From assembly GCF_900120175.1 (NCBI RefSeq), contig NZ_FQLF01000005.1:312501-376500 (forward strand): DNA of 64,000 bases, read 5' to 3'. The translations under genes were made by a program, and so were the position numbers. Positions 10,082 to 19,804 of the stretch are shown here, piece after piece. Position 1 is the first letter of the stretch, and the number at the start of each line of letters is the position of its first letter. The DNA is from Oceanicoccus sp. KOV_DT_Chl (GTDB lineage: Bacteria > Pseudomonadota > Gammaproteobacteria > Pseudomonadales > Dasaniaceae). The notes beneath the pieces were generated by a model, which worked only from the letters and a program-made list of their open reading frames with translations, was not told the origin of the DNA and made no database searches.

Positions 10082-11980
10082 TTATGCACGCGTCTCTTGC
10101 AAAGCTGCTAATACTAACTGCCGATAAAGCCGCTGCTTAAGTGTTTTCGGCGCAGCCAAATCCATGCGTAGCAAATGCTGATGAAAATGCTCAGCAGCAT
10201 CGTCATCAACAAGCGCTTTACGTGCTAACTCCAACATAAACCGTGGCTCGGATTTGCTCTTTAACCACGCCAATGCTTTTAACAAGGCCTGCTCCGTAAT
10301 ATTGAAATCAGTACCCAGAGGAAACTCTGGAAAAAACCCTTGCTTTCGCCACTGCTGGTAAATTCCCTGCAAACGCTGCGGTGTATTATTGCAATATACC
10401 GATGGAATTTCATAATTCGGGTCAATTTTTAAATGCCTCACCGCTGTTGCCAATAGCTCTTGCTGAAAACGCGAGTCGGTAATATTGAGCAAAGCCTTAA
10501 TGACTTCACTGTCTGATTTACCTCTAAGGTCCGCAACACCATACTCGGTGATAACAATATCGCGAAGATGGCGAGGTATGGTGGCATGGCCATAACTCCA
10601 GACAATATTGGATAAGCATTCACCGCCGCGCTCGCGACAAGCGCGCAATAATAATATCGAGCGTGCGCCTGCTAACTCGTGCGCCTGAGCAACAAAGTTA
10701 TACTGACCACCAACACCGCTGAGAATACGGCCATCCTCTAACTGATCGGCTACACCCGCGCCCAACAACGTCATTGTAAATGCGGTATTAACAAAGCGGG
10801 CGTTTACGCGATGACGACGTTTTTCCAACTCATCACCATGCAGATGATTCACATAGCTGATATTCGTCATGCAAAGTAAATTTCGGACTTCATCATCTAA
10901 TTGATGTAAACCGTCATAGAGTGCCGTGGGGCCGAGAAAAAAACCGCCATGCAGACAAATATTTTGGCCTCGATAATTAACCTGACGTTTGATTACCCCG
11001 CGTCGAAATAACTCAAATAGACCATAGGTGAACATTTCCGAACAACCGTATAAGCCTTTTTCAAAAATATTGTCATCACCAATTTGTGCGCATATCGACG
11101 CTGGTGGAAACTGTTCATAGATATCAGCAAGTAACTGTCGATAACTCGTATTATCTTCCTGCCGCAGCAACAATGCGCCGGTTACCGCATCGCCCAATGC
11201 ACCAATCCCGATTTGCAACGTACCGCCATCCTTCACCAGGCTGGCCGCATGCATGCCGATAAAATGCTCCACCATACCTACCGGCATATTGGGTGTACTG
11301 TACAGACGGGTGTGACAGGACTCATCGGCAATCACGACATCAAACATTCCCTCCTGCACCATCGCGTCACTACCCATAAACGGCAACTCATTATGAATCT
11401 GCGCTACCGCAATAATGGTCTCGCCTTGCTTACGACGATCCAGCAACAATGGCATCAGATCCAAAGTGACTTCAGGATTGCAACTTAAGCTCAGCTGGCT
11501 AACGCCATTCTCTATTCGTTGTGCAACCATTTGCGCAATTACATTCACGCCCCTTGCATTCAAATCACGAGCCACATGGGTGTAATTCGAACTGATGTAA
11601 TGTTGCTGCACGTAGGGATGGTTTAACTCACTGGCCGGTTCCACAAAAAATTCATGCACAGTGATATTGGCGGGTAGATTATTCCGCCTTGCTGCAGCCA
11701 GATAATCGAGCTCGGCATAATCACCGTACACGCGCTCGACAAATGGCGTTAGAAAGCGTTGTTCAAGATCGCTACTCCCTCTTGGCCGGGTAAGCGACAG
11801 TGCGGTTAATATTTCCAGCTGAATAGTGCTGTCTTTTAACGCGCGTTGATAAAGTGCGTTGACCAACTGATTGGCCTTACCCAAACCCAACGGCATCGCA
11901 AGGATAATATGGTTGTTCGTTGCCACTATGATGTGCTCAACGGCATCTGCGAGGGATAGCTCGGTCGTTCGGTCCGTCAT
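10082..11980 (-). CDS. Acetyl-CoA hydrolase/transferase family protein
   Basis: 632 residues. It belongs to the acetyl-CoA hydrolase / 4-hydroxybutyrate CoA-transferase group of class I CoA transferases. The N-terminal half includes LAMPLGLGKANQLVNALY and LTALSLTRP. The C-terminal domain has LQIGIGALGDAVTGALLLR, GGFFLGPTALYDGL, SGVGGQYNFVAQAHEL and VITEYGVADLRGKSD, which is the typical C-terminal signature. It is longer than the usual ~430-500 residues, with an extended C-terminal tail. The substrate cannot be read from sequence; acetate, succinate or hydroxyacid CoA exchange are all possible. It is a single gene, transcribed opposite to the cyclases. Confidence 0.87.
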   Translation of the reverse strand: MTDRTTELSLADAVEHIIVATNNHIILAMPLGLGKANQLVNALYQRALKDSTIQLEILTALSLTRPRGSSDLEQRFLTPFVERVYGDYAELDYLAAARRNNLPANITVHEFFVEPASELNHPYVQQHYISSNYTHVARDLNARGVNVIAQMVAQRIENGVSQLSLSCNPEVTLDLMPLLLDRRKQGETIIAVAQIHNELPFMGSDAMVQEGMFDVVIADESCHTRLYSTPNMPVGMVEHFIGMHAASLVKDGGTLQIGIGALGDAVTGALLLRQEDNTSYRQLLADIYEQFPPASICAQIGDDNIFEKGLYGCSEMFTYGLFELFRRGVIKRQVNYRGQNICLHGGFFLGPTALYDGLHQLDDEVRNLLCMTNISYVNHLHGDELEKRRHRVNARFVNTAFTMTLLGAGVADQLEDGRILSGVGGQYNFVAQAHELAGARSILLLRACRERGGECLSNIVWSYGHATIPRHLRDIVITEYGVADLRGKSDSEVIKALLNITDSRFQQELLATAVRHLKIDPNYEIPSVYCNNTPQRLQGIYQQWRKQGFFPEFPLGTDFNITEQALLKALAWLKSKSEPRFMLELARKALVDDDAAEHFHQHLLRMDLAAPKTLKQRLYRQLVLAALQETRA

Positions 11981-12258
11981 TATAAAAACTCTTCCGCAAA
12001 GATTAGCATTCTGACTCTATTCAAGCGCGATGTTAACTCATCAGTAAACCATTGAATATTGTTGGCTGACAAAAATTGTTATTCTACTAACACTAAACAC
12101 TATAACCTTGCCAATGAATTAACTATCACGATTCAAATCTGTTGAATAAGCTAGTAGAGCATCAAACCAAGGATTTAGAATTGAAAAATAAAGAAGATAA
12201 TAAAGTAGTCTGGGCCTGTATGATGATCCCCACCACCCAAAAAGCCGATTATCTTTAA

Positions 12259-13356
12259 CTAATTTACTCGCTTATCTCGCCACTGCCTGGGCGAAAAGCC
12301 AGTCCAATGACGAAACGCTCGCGAGAACACCGCTGTATCGGCATAGCACAGTGCAGTTGCAATTTCAGCGATGGGTAGCTGCGTTTCGTGTAGCAGCTGC
12401 TGAGCAAGTTCAAGCCGGGTTTTGGCGAGTATTTGCTGCATACTGCTACCCTCTTGCTGTAATCGTTGTCGCAGCCGCCGCTCACTGATACCAAATAAAC
12501 GAGCGACGCTGGCTGAAGAAGTATCCCCACTCAGTAACAATTGTGGCAACATGCGTTGCACTTGCTCGGCAAAAGTTAAAGCGCCTCGATCGTCAATATT
12601 ATTGATTGTGTTTATCAATGATGTTCGCTGCCTTAGATCCGCACCTTCAACGGCTTGATCTAACCACGAAGAGGCAAATAACACCCCACTCACTTCTGCA
12701 TTGAAACGTATGTGCGTACCAAAAAATTTTTTATAAGGCCGCTGCACTTTTGGTGGATAATGGGCGAACTGCACCTGCAAGGGTTTCCAACTGGCACCAC
12801 AAAGTTCAGCAAGTATTTTATAAGCCACCGCCATGGCCAGATCATGCAGATACGTTGCGCCGGTATTACTATGTAATTGGGTGGAATAGCCTAAAAAAAC
12901 ATAATTTGAATCCGATCTCAGTATCACCGGCACCGCAAAACGGTCATGCAAATGCAGATACAACACCAATACCCGCAACGCTTCACCTACCGTAGTGGAG
13001 TGACGCATTAAATTACCGATAATGCCAAAATCATCAAGCGAGCAATACTCACCAATTAACAAGCCGATGTCAGTGCGCTGAGTCAGGCTAGCACTACACT
13101 CCAGCAATCGATCCAGTGTTCCGCGGGCCATGCGATTATCGGCGTTACTAAATACTGCGGTTTTTATTCCCGCTTTTAGCAACACTTTTTCTGGCGCAAC
13201 ACCTAAATTTTTCAACACTTTTGGCAGCACAATCACTGGGCCAAGCCTCGCCTCACCCGCTGTACTGATAGTCTTTAATGCAAGTGTCACTTGCTCGGAG
13301 GAAGCGGCGCGCCTCAAGCTCGACTCAAATGTTTTTCGATCTTTTATCAAAGCCAT
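12259..13356 (-). CDS. AraC family transcriptional regulator
   Basis: 365 residues. The N-terminal two thirds match the AraC-type arabinose-binding-like (OruR-type) ligand domain, with DIGLLIGEYCSLDDFGIIGNL and GEALRVLVLYLHLHD. The C-terminal ~100 residues carry two helix-turn-helix motifs: SVARLFGISERRLRQRLQQ and the signature PIAEIATALCYADTAVFSRAF ending in TGFSPRQWR. It is divergent from the glutathione transferase gene at 13722, a plausible target, with a 365 bp shared regulatory region. Similar regulators often control lipid or aromatic metabolism, but the ligand here is unknown. Confidence 0.88.
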   Translation of the reverse strand: MALIKDRKTFESSLRRAASSEQVTLALKTISTAGEARLGPVIVLPKVLKNLGVAPEKVLLKAGIKTAVFSNADNRMARGTLDRLLECSASLTQRTDIGLLIGEYCSLDDFGIIGNLMRHSTTVGEALRVLVLYLHLHDRFAVPVILRSDSNYVFLGYSTQLHSNTGATYLHDLAMAVAYKILAELCGASWKPLQVQFAHYPPKVQRPYKKFFGTHIRFNAEVSGVLFASSWLDQAVEGADLRQRTSLINTINNIDDRGALTFAEQVQRMLPQLLLSGDTSSASVARLFGISERRLRQRLQQEGSSMQQILAKTRLELAQQLLHETQLPIAEIATALCYADTAVFSRAFRHWTGFSPRQWRDKRVN

Positions 13357-13721
13357 GTGTCCTACTGTAGGTGCGTTCTCATGTCATAACACGTAATAAC
13401 GCTAGTGAACTGCGGCGCCCCTAGCCACTACAGCTAAATGTGGAGTTGGTGCTATCTGCCGGTCACTCGATTAAACTCCACGACGATAAGAGTAGCGTAT
13501 TGGCTATACCAGTCGTGTTTTATCTTTATCGGTTATTGCCGGAATTGCAAAGTTTATTTTGAGGGTAGCGCTACCATATACCCTCACTAGGAAAGTCGTG
13601 GCAACTGGCTAAGCTTCTCTATTGTGCTCACTTAAACGACTTTCTGTGTGATTGATTATTTCGCAACATAATTACTGAGCGATTAAACCGCACGCATAGA
13701 CTGAATTTTGAGGTAACCCAT
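13357..13721. other. Divergent regulatory region between AraC and GST genes
   Basis: 365 bp without a gene. Two elements stand out: a 12-bp palindrome GGTAGCGCTACC inside a GAGGGTA...TACCCTC inverted repeat near 13561-13586, and AAGTCGT...ACGACTT about 50 bp apart (near 13592-13643). Either could be a regulator binding site. No clear sigma-70 hexamers were assigned. Confidence 0.35.
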
Positions 13722-14821
13722 ATGAACAATAACAATCTGCTTACCCTGTGGGGATCACCACACTCTCTCTACACCGGTAAAGTTCGCTCCTATCTAATCA
13801 AGAAAGGTTTAACCTTTCGCGAGTTACTCCCCGCCAACCCGTATTTTCAAAACGAAATAGTAACAGCGGTACGCTTGATGGTAGTACCTGTCGTGGAAAC
13901 CGCCGACGGTGAGATTTTGCAAGACAGCACCGCCATTATCGACCAATTGGAACACCGCTACCCTGACAATCCAATGATCCCCGCCACCCCGATACAACGT
14001 ATCGTCGCGCATTTACTCGATGGTTTCGGCAGCCAGGGCATGCTGCCAGCGGCGATGCATTACCGCTGGAGCTATCGTACCGAGCAGGAACATTTTCTGC
14101 GGGCAGAATTTGGACGCACGATTCATCATGGCTCTAACCGGGAACAACGGTTAGCTGCAGGCGCAAGCATGATGGATTATTTCAACGGTTTTCTACCCAC
14201 CCTGGGCGTGAATAACGATACCATCTCCGCAGTAGAAGCTGCCCACGAAGATCTACTGGACGCACTCGATACTCACTTTCAACATCATCCTTACCTTCTT
14301 GGCGGTCACCCCTGCATTGCTGACTTTGGTTTTATGGCACCACTCTATGCACACTTGGCCCGGGACCCAGTACCCTCTGCCTTGATGAAACAACGTGCTC
14401 CTAATGTATATCGCTGGACCGAGCGCATGAATCAAGGTCTCATGATTGATGCTGAGTTTTTTGATCACCCGCCAGAATTTTTGGCCGACGACGTCATACC
14501 AGAAACGTTAGAACCAATTCTAAAACTCTTATTCGCCGATTGGGGCCGCAACTTATCGCCGATACACAGTTCACCAATAACTGGCTACAGGAAAATAGTG
14601 ACACAGCAGCAGGGCAAATAGTCGCCAATAACAAGCAACGGGCTACCCACCCCAGCTTGGGACTTATCCGCTACCCATGGCGAGGCGTAACTATTGAGCG
14701 TGCCAGCATGCCCTACGGGCTTTGGCATTTTGAACGCGCTATCAGAGCAGCGAGTGAGCTTGGCACTGAAATGCAGAAGCAATTTGATCAACTAGTGCAG
14801 CGTGTAGGGGAAGCGAGGTAA
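13722..14821 (+). pseudogene. Glutathione S-transferase family protein, frameshifted
   Basis: The N-terminus has the thioredoxin-like fold of GSTs (LWGSPHSLYTGKVRSYLIKK, then VVPVVETADGEILQDSTAII), followed by the helical GST domain with PYLLGGHPCIADFGFMAPLY. As given, the frame leaves the family sequence after LKLLFADWG near 14544 and stops at 14621. One additional G in the four-G run near 14541-14544 lets it continue as ADWGPQLIADTQF...WRGVTIERASMPYGLW to a stop at 14821, giving 366 residues. This is the second G/C-run deletion in the window. The gene is divergent from an AraC regulator. An intact enzyme would be a cytosolic GST-like protein of unknown substrate. Confidence 0.82.
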
Positions 14822-15022
14822 TGCAGCTAAAACTGGAGCGGAGTTTGCACCGAGAAGATTATGTATTGGTATGGAGTGACTAAGTGTTTTAGACTATCTC
14901 TAGCGTCTTTACTCGAAATTAATAAACGAAGATTCGATTAATTATAAATAACCTAAACCAGTAAGCCATCAAAGAATGGCGCCGCTATGATAGGCTGTCA
15001 TTTTGCTTCAAGCGGTAATCCA

Positions 15023-15843
15023 ATGCGCGTCTTTCTATTTATCTTTCTAGCCTGCAGTCAAATGCAGGCTGTCGCCAATAGCTTCAGCTATGCACATATT
15101 GAGGGAACAACCGCCCCCCGTACGGCTGGCTCGATAGCTCGACAGGCAAAACCGATGGCTATCTGACCTATTTATTTGACAGCATCAGCCGAAAACTGGC
15201 TATGGACAGCCAGGCTCGTATATTTTCCACCCATTCAACCAATTTACTCGCCACTTACGCCGAGGCCATTCAACAACGTCAACTCGATGTTTTCGTTTTT
15301 CCCGCCGTAACACTACCCGACACATTAGCGGTCTATCGCCTACCCAAGCCTGCATTCACTATCCGCAGTGTCATCTATAGCCAACAAATTATTAGTGACT
15401 GGCAAGAACTCAAAGGGTTACGTGGCGGTTATTACAGCGTCTCTCAACAAGCCACCATTGGCGGCGCAAGTCCCTTTCATCAATACGCCAAGCAGCATCT
15501 TGATATGCAGCCATACCCAACTAACGAAGATTGTGTAAACGCCTTTGTGCGCGGTGATATTGATTATATGGTGGGACTGGAACAACCGATTAAAGCCCTA
15601 CTGCGGCTAACATCTCCAACGTTGGTCTACCATATTCACCCAGAACCTTTAATCAGTATTCCGGTACATTTGCACATAGCTAACAATTCACCGCTACTCA
15701 TGCAAGCCAACGCCATTGAGTCACTCATCGAAGAACAACGCCAAAGTGGTCACCGGGAATTAATGCTGAAACGCGCAATGAACAGTTTTATCCACTATCA
15801 GCAGCGGCTTAAAAAAACGCCACCAGCGCTGCAATCCAATTAA
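15023..15843 (+). pseudogene. Periplasmic solute-binding-like protein, frameshifted
   Basis: An ATG at 15023 opens a signal peptide (MRVFLFIFLACSQMQAVANS) and SFSYAHIEGTTAP, then the frame runs to an early stop. Adding one C to the six-C run near 15114-15119 joins it to YGWLDSSTGKTDGYLTYLF and the long downstream frame ending at 15843, giving 273 residues. That layout matches the solute-binding-like gene at 5429, including the WLDxxTGK segment. Downstream parts (AFVRGDIDYMVGLE) also match the family. The break may be a real inactivation or a homopolymer miscall. No transporter genes adjoin. Confidence 0.78.
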
Positions 15844-15876
15844 TCCTGCATCCAATATTTATTGATAACAGCTCGC

Positions 15877-16236
15877 TTAATTATTATCTATCGCAGGAAT
15901 AATCCACTCACCCGATACAATTTTCGAACAGTGACCCACATCACCAAGATATAGGTATAAGTAAGCCGCTCCGTATACAGTGGTTATTTGCTCGCGCTGA
16001 TACCAGTCGGGATGCCCCTCTAATTCATCTAATTTTTCAAGAGTAGAATTATCAACTTCATAGACCTCGCCCTGCACGGAAGTAGTACCACCACTGACAA
16101 CGCAAGGAAATGATCCCAGTGTAAATAACTCATAGGCAGGCTCAGTGCGACAGCGACCAATAAAACTACTTTGGCTAAGAAAATAATGATTGTGGCCACC
16201 CTGTTTCAGGGAGCCATAGACAAATACTTTGTGCAT
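15877..16236 (-). CDS. Gamma-glutamylcyclotransferase-like protein (AIG2/GGCT fold)
   Basis: 119 residues, normal for the family. The N-terminal signature VFVYGSLKQGGHNHYFL is the substrate-binding loop, and VQGEVYEV...LDELEGHPDWYQRE contains the conserved acidic residue region. Relatives release 5-oxoproline from gamma-glutamyl amines or peptides. The gene converges with the broken solute-binding gene and ends 33 nt from it. The exact substrate is unknown. Confidence 0.88.
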   Translation of the reverse strand: MHKVFVYGSLKQGGHNHYFLSQSSFIGRCRTEPAYELFTLGSFPCVVSGGTTSVQGEVYEVDNSTLEKLDELEGHPDWYQREQITTVYGAAYLYLYLGDVGHCSKIVSGEWIIPAIDNN

Positions 16237-16660
16237 GTATTGAAAATCCGGAGTTTACGAAAAGTGTATCACTTGTGTGAGTTTTAAACTGGCGTTTTAT
16301 TAGAACTGAGGCTTGGCTGGGAGCGAGGCTAGACTCATAACTTATACCTTTTTGGTATAGGTGTTAAAGCCTTACCAAAGCAAGAGCCTTCACAGACAGT
16401 ACACCCCCAATTAATAACACTGGCATAGCATTGAAAATTCAGCATAGAATGGTCGTCCTTATATGTTAATGAACCACTTTTATCAGTAAAATGACACACC
16501 ATTAAACACAATAACAAACGGAATTTAACCCGTAGGTAACTACTGTAGATATCCAAAGCGTGTCGCTGCACCCAAGTAAATAAGTCAAAAAATTCGCTAT
16601 TCTTTCATAGTTATTAACCACCACAAGAACGCGGGAGAACTTGGGTGAAACAAGGAATTG
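16237..16660. other. Intergenic region upstream of an AraC-type gene
   Basis: 424 bp. A short leftward frame (78 codons, 16335-16571) encodes a Cys-rich peptide with no recognisable family, and I do not call it a gene. A small inverted repeat TATACC/GGTATA around a T run lies near 16342-16358 and could be a weak terminator. The right end holds the promoter of the AraC gene. Confidence 0.35.
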
Positions 16661-17662
16661 ATGATGAAAAGTACATTTACAGTTTCACAGGATGTAGTCG
16701 ACGAAGTTTGCCGAATAGCCCAAACCATGGGCTATTCTATTGCAGCAGCACTGCAAAATAGCGCTGTGAGCAACCACAACAACCGACGCATGCCCGCCTT
16801 TGAATTTTGCCATCTATTGGCAGAATTAAAACAGCAAAGCGGTGACCCCGATATCGGCCTAAAAATAGGGCGTCAATTTCAACCCTCAGGATTCAATATT
16901 CTCGGCTACCTGGTAATGGCCAGCCCCAACATCGGTGCCGCACTCCCTCTGGTACAGCAATTTCAGCAATTGGCGATTGATTGTGCACAAGTGGATTTGC
17001 GAATTACTGAAGACGAAATTCACTTTAATTGGACCCCTTTCTATGGTGCAGGCGTGGTCGAACGTGTTTTTATCGATCTAGTATTATCAGCTATTCGCAA
17101 TTTCGGGATTTGGGCTACCGGCGTGGAGGACCCCTTTCTCAGCGTATATTTTCAATATAAAAAACCCCATAGCACGCAATTGTGCGAAGATATTTTTGGC
17201 CACCCAGGGCACTATAACTGTGCATCTAACGGCTTCAGCATGCCTATTACCTGGCACGAAAAAGCCATACATACCAGCAGTCAAAACCTCACGCCCATTC
17301 TTATTGACCACGCTACACTTTCGCTGAATCATCTGTTAAGAAATGAGGGGTTTTCCGGGCGTGTTATCGAGGAATTAATAAAGCAATTGCCTAATGGTCA
17401 TACCAATATCGATACCGTAGCAAAAATAATGAATACATCGGCTCGCACCCTACAGCGCCACTTGAACGACCAAAACACCAGTTTTAGTGAATTATTGCAA
17501 TCTATCCGCTACCAAATGGCCAATTATTTTCTTCAACACACAGAGCTACCAATACAAGAAATTTCCGCTCGCGTGGGCTACCAAACACAAAGTTCGTTTA
17601 CCGAAGCCTACAAAATCTGGTCAGGAAATACACCGATTGAAACAAGACAGAAAAATATTTGA
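16661..17662 (+). CDS. AraC family transcriptional regulator
   Basis: 333 residues from the ATG at 16661, preceded by AAGGA. The ligand-binding part resembles the arabinose-binding-like (OruR-type) domain: FEFCHLLAELKQQSGDPDIG, PSGFNILGYLVMASPNIG. The C-terminal DNA-binding domain has IDTVAKIMNTSARTLQRHL and the second helix-turn-helix PIQEISARVGYQTQSSFTEA, ending SGNTPIETR. The next gene, a secreted hydrolase, is on the same strand after 221 bp that contains a two-half-site direct repeat (17740-17769). It is therefore the likely target. Confidence 0.88.
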   Translation: MMKSTFTVSQDVVDEVCRIAQTMGYSIAAALQNSAVSNHNNRRMPAFEFCHLLAELKQQSGDPDIGLKIGRQFQPSGFNILGYLVMASPNIGAALPLVQQFQQLAIDCAQVDLRITEDEIHFNWTPFYGAGVVERVFIDLVLSAIRNFGIWATGVEDPFLSVYFQYKKPHSTQLCEDIFGHPGHYNCASNGFSMPITWHEKAIHTSSQNLTPILIDHATLSLNHLLRNEGFSGRVIEELIKQLPNGHTNIDTVAKIMNTSARTLQRHLNDQNTSFSELLQSIRYQMANYFLQHTELPIQEISARVGYQTQSSFTEAYKIWSGNTPIETRQKNI

Positions 17663-17739
17663 AGTCAACCGCAAGTCAGTAAGACCTCAGCCATTTAGAA
17701 CAACCACCCCACCGCCGTTATAAATGTGTTGTGGCGCAT

Positions 17740-17795
17740 TTTCAAAAGAGGATGGCGTGATTTCAAAAGTGAAACGTTGTTGATCCCCCTACAAT
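17740..17795 (+). promoter_or_regulatory. Putative AraC-type operator and promoter of the hydrolase gene
   Basis: The 9-mer TTTCAAAAG occurs at 17740-17748 and again at 17761-17769, exactly 21 bp apart. That is two helical turns, the usual spacing of AraC-family half-sites. A TACAAT -10 hexamer lies at 17790-17795, so the second half-site would overlap the -35 position, the layout of class II activators. The regulator gene lies immediately upstream. Confidence 0.5.
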
Positions 17796-17883
17796 CCTTA
17801 GTGCAAATGTGAAAATTTGTCGTCCACTGCTTGCCCACAACAGGCTGGAAGCCAGAATAACAACACAACCGAGGATAAAATCC

Positions 17884-18759
17884 ATGAAACTTTCAACACT
17901 CCTGCACTCATTATTGGCGAAGCTTTGCTGTGCTCGTTTTATCGCACTCACTGCTCTGCTGTTACTGGGTGCTGGCCAAGTTCAGGCCACCTATATTGAT
18001 AAAACAATATCAAGCGGTAAAGTACGTATTCATTATGATAGTAGCTCACCCACTGCCTGCGATGCTGTTTTGCTAGGTGTTGGCACCGCAATGTCTCCTG
18101 ATGGCTATGATAAATTATCAGACCGCCTTATTAGCTATGGCTATGTAGTAGTCATACTAGACCATGCTCCAGGCAACCCATTTAAAACCGATGCCACGTT
18201 ATATGCCAGCCTTGCTCAAGATGTTAAAACCAACTTAATTAGCTGGATTCCCGACTCTAACTGCGAGTCCATTTCACATTGGGTTTTAGGTGGGCACTCC
18301 GCTGGCGGTCAGGCCGCACAGGAAGCAATTTCCAATGACTCGACTTTGGCCGATGCTGTTTTTAGCATTGACCCTTTTGACTCAACCACTGTCGGCAATG
18401 TCAACGTCCCGGCTATGTACTGGGGTTTTGATGTAACTACCTGCTTTGTTGATAAAGATAAAGCCGCCAAAGCTGCTTATTACCGTAGTAATAATCTGCG
18501 GGCTTTTTATAAAGTGGCAAAAAAATATAGCTGGGGGCCTTGTGGTTACTCGCCTAAGTATTTCCACTGCAGTTTCTGCGACGGTCACTGCCCAGCATGT
18601 ACCAATTGCAAGCGAACCCCCGATCACTTTTTTGATGATGTAGGCGCTAGTGTTAATAAATTTATCACTGTTGTATTTTATGGTAGCTGGTCAAAGAGCG
18701 CTCTTACCATCAACGCTACAACCCCATTAACTCTCTACACTGACGGAGACCAACCCTAA
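17884..18759 (+). CDS. Secreted alpha/beta hydrolase
   Basis: 291 residues from the ATG at 17884, which has GAGGA 9-13 nt upstream. An N-terminal signal peptide of about 36 residues is clear (hydrophobic run ALTALLLLGAG before QVQA). The core is an alpha/beta hydrolase with nucleophile elbow GGHSAGGQAA, resembling the chlorophyllase or PET-hydrolase-like branch (AVFSIDPFDSTTVG, VPAMYWGFD). The C-terminal third is unusual: a cysteine-rich segment (CGYSPKYFHCSFCDGHCPAC and following) that could form disulfides in the periplasm or outside the cell. Its substrate, probably an ester, is unknown. It is probably controlled by the upstream AraC regulator. Confidence 0.8.
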   Translation: MKLSTLLHSLLAKLCCARFIALTALLLLGAGQVQATYIDKTISSGKVRIHYDSSSPTACDAVLLGVGTAMSPDGYDKLSDRLISYGYVVVILDHAPGNPFKTDATLYASLAQDVKTNLISWIPDSNCESISHWVLGGHSAGGQAAQEAISNDSTLADAVFSIDPFDSTTVGNVNVPAMYWGFDVTTCFVDKDKAAKAAYYRSNNLRAFYKVAKKYSWGPCGYSPKYFHCSFCDGHCPACTNCKRTPDHFFDDVGASVNKFITVVFYGSWSKSALTINATTPLTLYTDGDQP

Positions 18760-18921
18760 ACCAAAAGCCGCAACATACGGTTGTGGCAAGGGCAATCAAA
18801 CCAAGGGGCGACCACTAAAGACAGTAATTCGAATAACTGGCGCCCTTTTTCGAAATCAATACAACTAACTATTACCGCCTAGCAAACATAATAACGCCGC
18901 AAAAACTGGCTCAGCACTCTA

Positions 18922-19050
18922 TCAATAACCTTTCAACAGTTCGAAAGGCTCTACTTCCATATAGCCTTCTAAAATAAGAGCATTAATATCCCACTTACTG
19001 ATGTTTAACTGATCGCCCTCCTCTAAAGAAGTATGATAAACATAGTTTTT
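18922..19050 (-). other. Possible small gene or gene remnant
   Basis: A frame ending at 18922 encodes KNYVYHTSLEEGDQLNISKW followed by a segment DINALILEGYMEVEPF. The pattern of a tyrosine/basic start, Gly-Asp turn, then Leu-Ile-Glu-Gly is like small phage-type proteins, and the codon use looks coding. No ATG or GTG with a ribosome binding site precedes it, so the start is undefined. It lies just outside the island's left repeat. It may be a broken fragment. Confidence 0.25.
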
Positions 19051-19080
19051 GTAACCTATTAGAAACCCCAGAAACAACAA

Positions 19081-19101
19081 AGCCCCCGTAAAACGGAGGC
19101 T
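19081..19101 (-). terminator. Displaced original terminator of tRNA-Arg
   Basis: On the minus strand the RNA folds as AGCCUCCGU-UUU-ACGGGGGCU followed by a U-rich stretch. The one non-Watson-Crick position is a G-U wobble on this strand but a C-A mismatch on the other, which gives the direction. It lies 3' of the tRNA-Arg fragment at 19123-19171 and is probably the terminator the tRNA had before the island inserted. Confidence 0.65.
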
Positions 19102-19122
19102 CTGAGGTACTACATCGTACTT

Positions 19123-19171
19123 ATATGGCGCGCTCGGAAGGATTCGAACCTTCGACCGCTCGGTTCGTAGC
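19123..19171 (-). repeat. Island end repeat: 3' fragment of tRNA-Arg (distal att site)
   Basis: 49 bp identical to 34994-35042. It covers the 3' part of tRNA-Arg(ACG): CCA end, acceptor 3' strand, T arm, variable loop and anticodon 3' side. Identity stops abruptly at TTGG where the intact gene continues CGAG. This is the standard footprint of site-specific integration into a tRNA gene. Confidence 0.93.
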
Positions 19172-19205
19172 TTGGACAAAAAATACTAACCAATTGATTT
19201 TATTA

Positions 19206-19284
19206 ACTAAATAGCGGTGACGTTCGTTGCAAACAGCACCACAGAGTACTACCAGTCATGACTCTAAACGGCAAAAGTCCGGCA
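19206..19284 (-). repeat. Imperfect repeat, copy A (transposase-gene fragment)
   Basis: About 79 bp similar by eye to 21462-21539 (shared blocks ACTAAATAGCG, CGTTGCAAA, ACCACAGAG, AGTCCGGCA). The second copy contains the start of a REP-type transposase fragment, so this copy is probably a further-decayed piece of the same element. Confidence 0.6.
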
Positions 19285-19302
19285 ACACAACCTAACTGTT
19301 AA

Positions 19303-19434
19303 GGTCAAAGCTTTATTGAGCTTGGAATAAAATTGGATATTCCTGAAAAGATGCACAATAAACCAATTGAAATAATCAATCATAGATTAAGCGCACTACT
19401 AGCTGGAGAAGAAGCGGAGCAAGCTAATTTGTAG
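19303..19434 (+). pseudogene. Gene remnant (C-terminal ~43 codons)
   Basis: A frame following a stop at 19300 encodes GQSFIELGIKLDIPEKMHNK, then PIEIINHRLSALLAGEEAEQ and a stop at 19432. The composition looks coding, but there is no start codon with a ribosome binding site and no upstream continuation. The family is not recognised. It is probably a leftover near the island's left end. From here to about 19,800 I see no other feature. Confidence 0.3.
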
Positions 19435-19804
19435 CTCTCGTTGCGATACACGGTTAAATTAGAGCCTGTTGAATTACACTCAAAACTGACCCATTAACTT
19501 AAGGTGCTCGCATCGAAATTTTTACCCTTCACTCGCCCCTAAAATAAACACATACTATCGATTAATTCAAAAGCAGACTAGCCAAATTAAAATCACTTTA
19601 TTATCAATAATATATAATTACCTACTTTCACTTAATACTACATTCAAATTGGAAAATGAACATTTACACTACGATCAATAACCTTTACCTATACATTTCA
19701 TCCTTAAAAAATATCAACTCACCTTTCCTAATGGAAAAATAATGAATTGATATTTGCGTGTAGTTGTTTTCACTCTTTACAGCTTCTAGTCTTATAGCTC
19801 TCGA

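Noticed and set aside
16335-16571. 78-codon Cys-containing leftward frame
   Set aside because: No recognisable ribosome binding site or family; it remains possible but is not supported.
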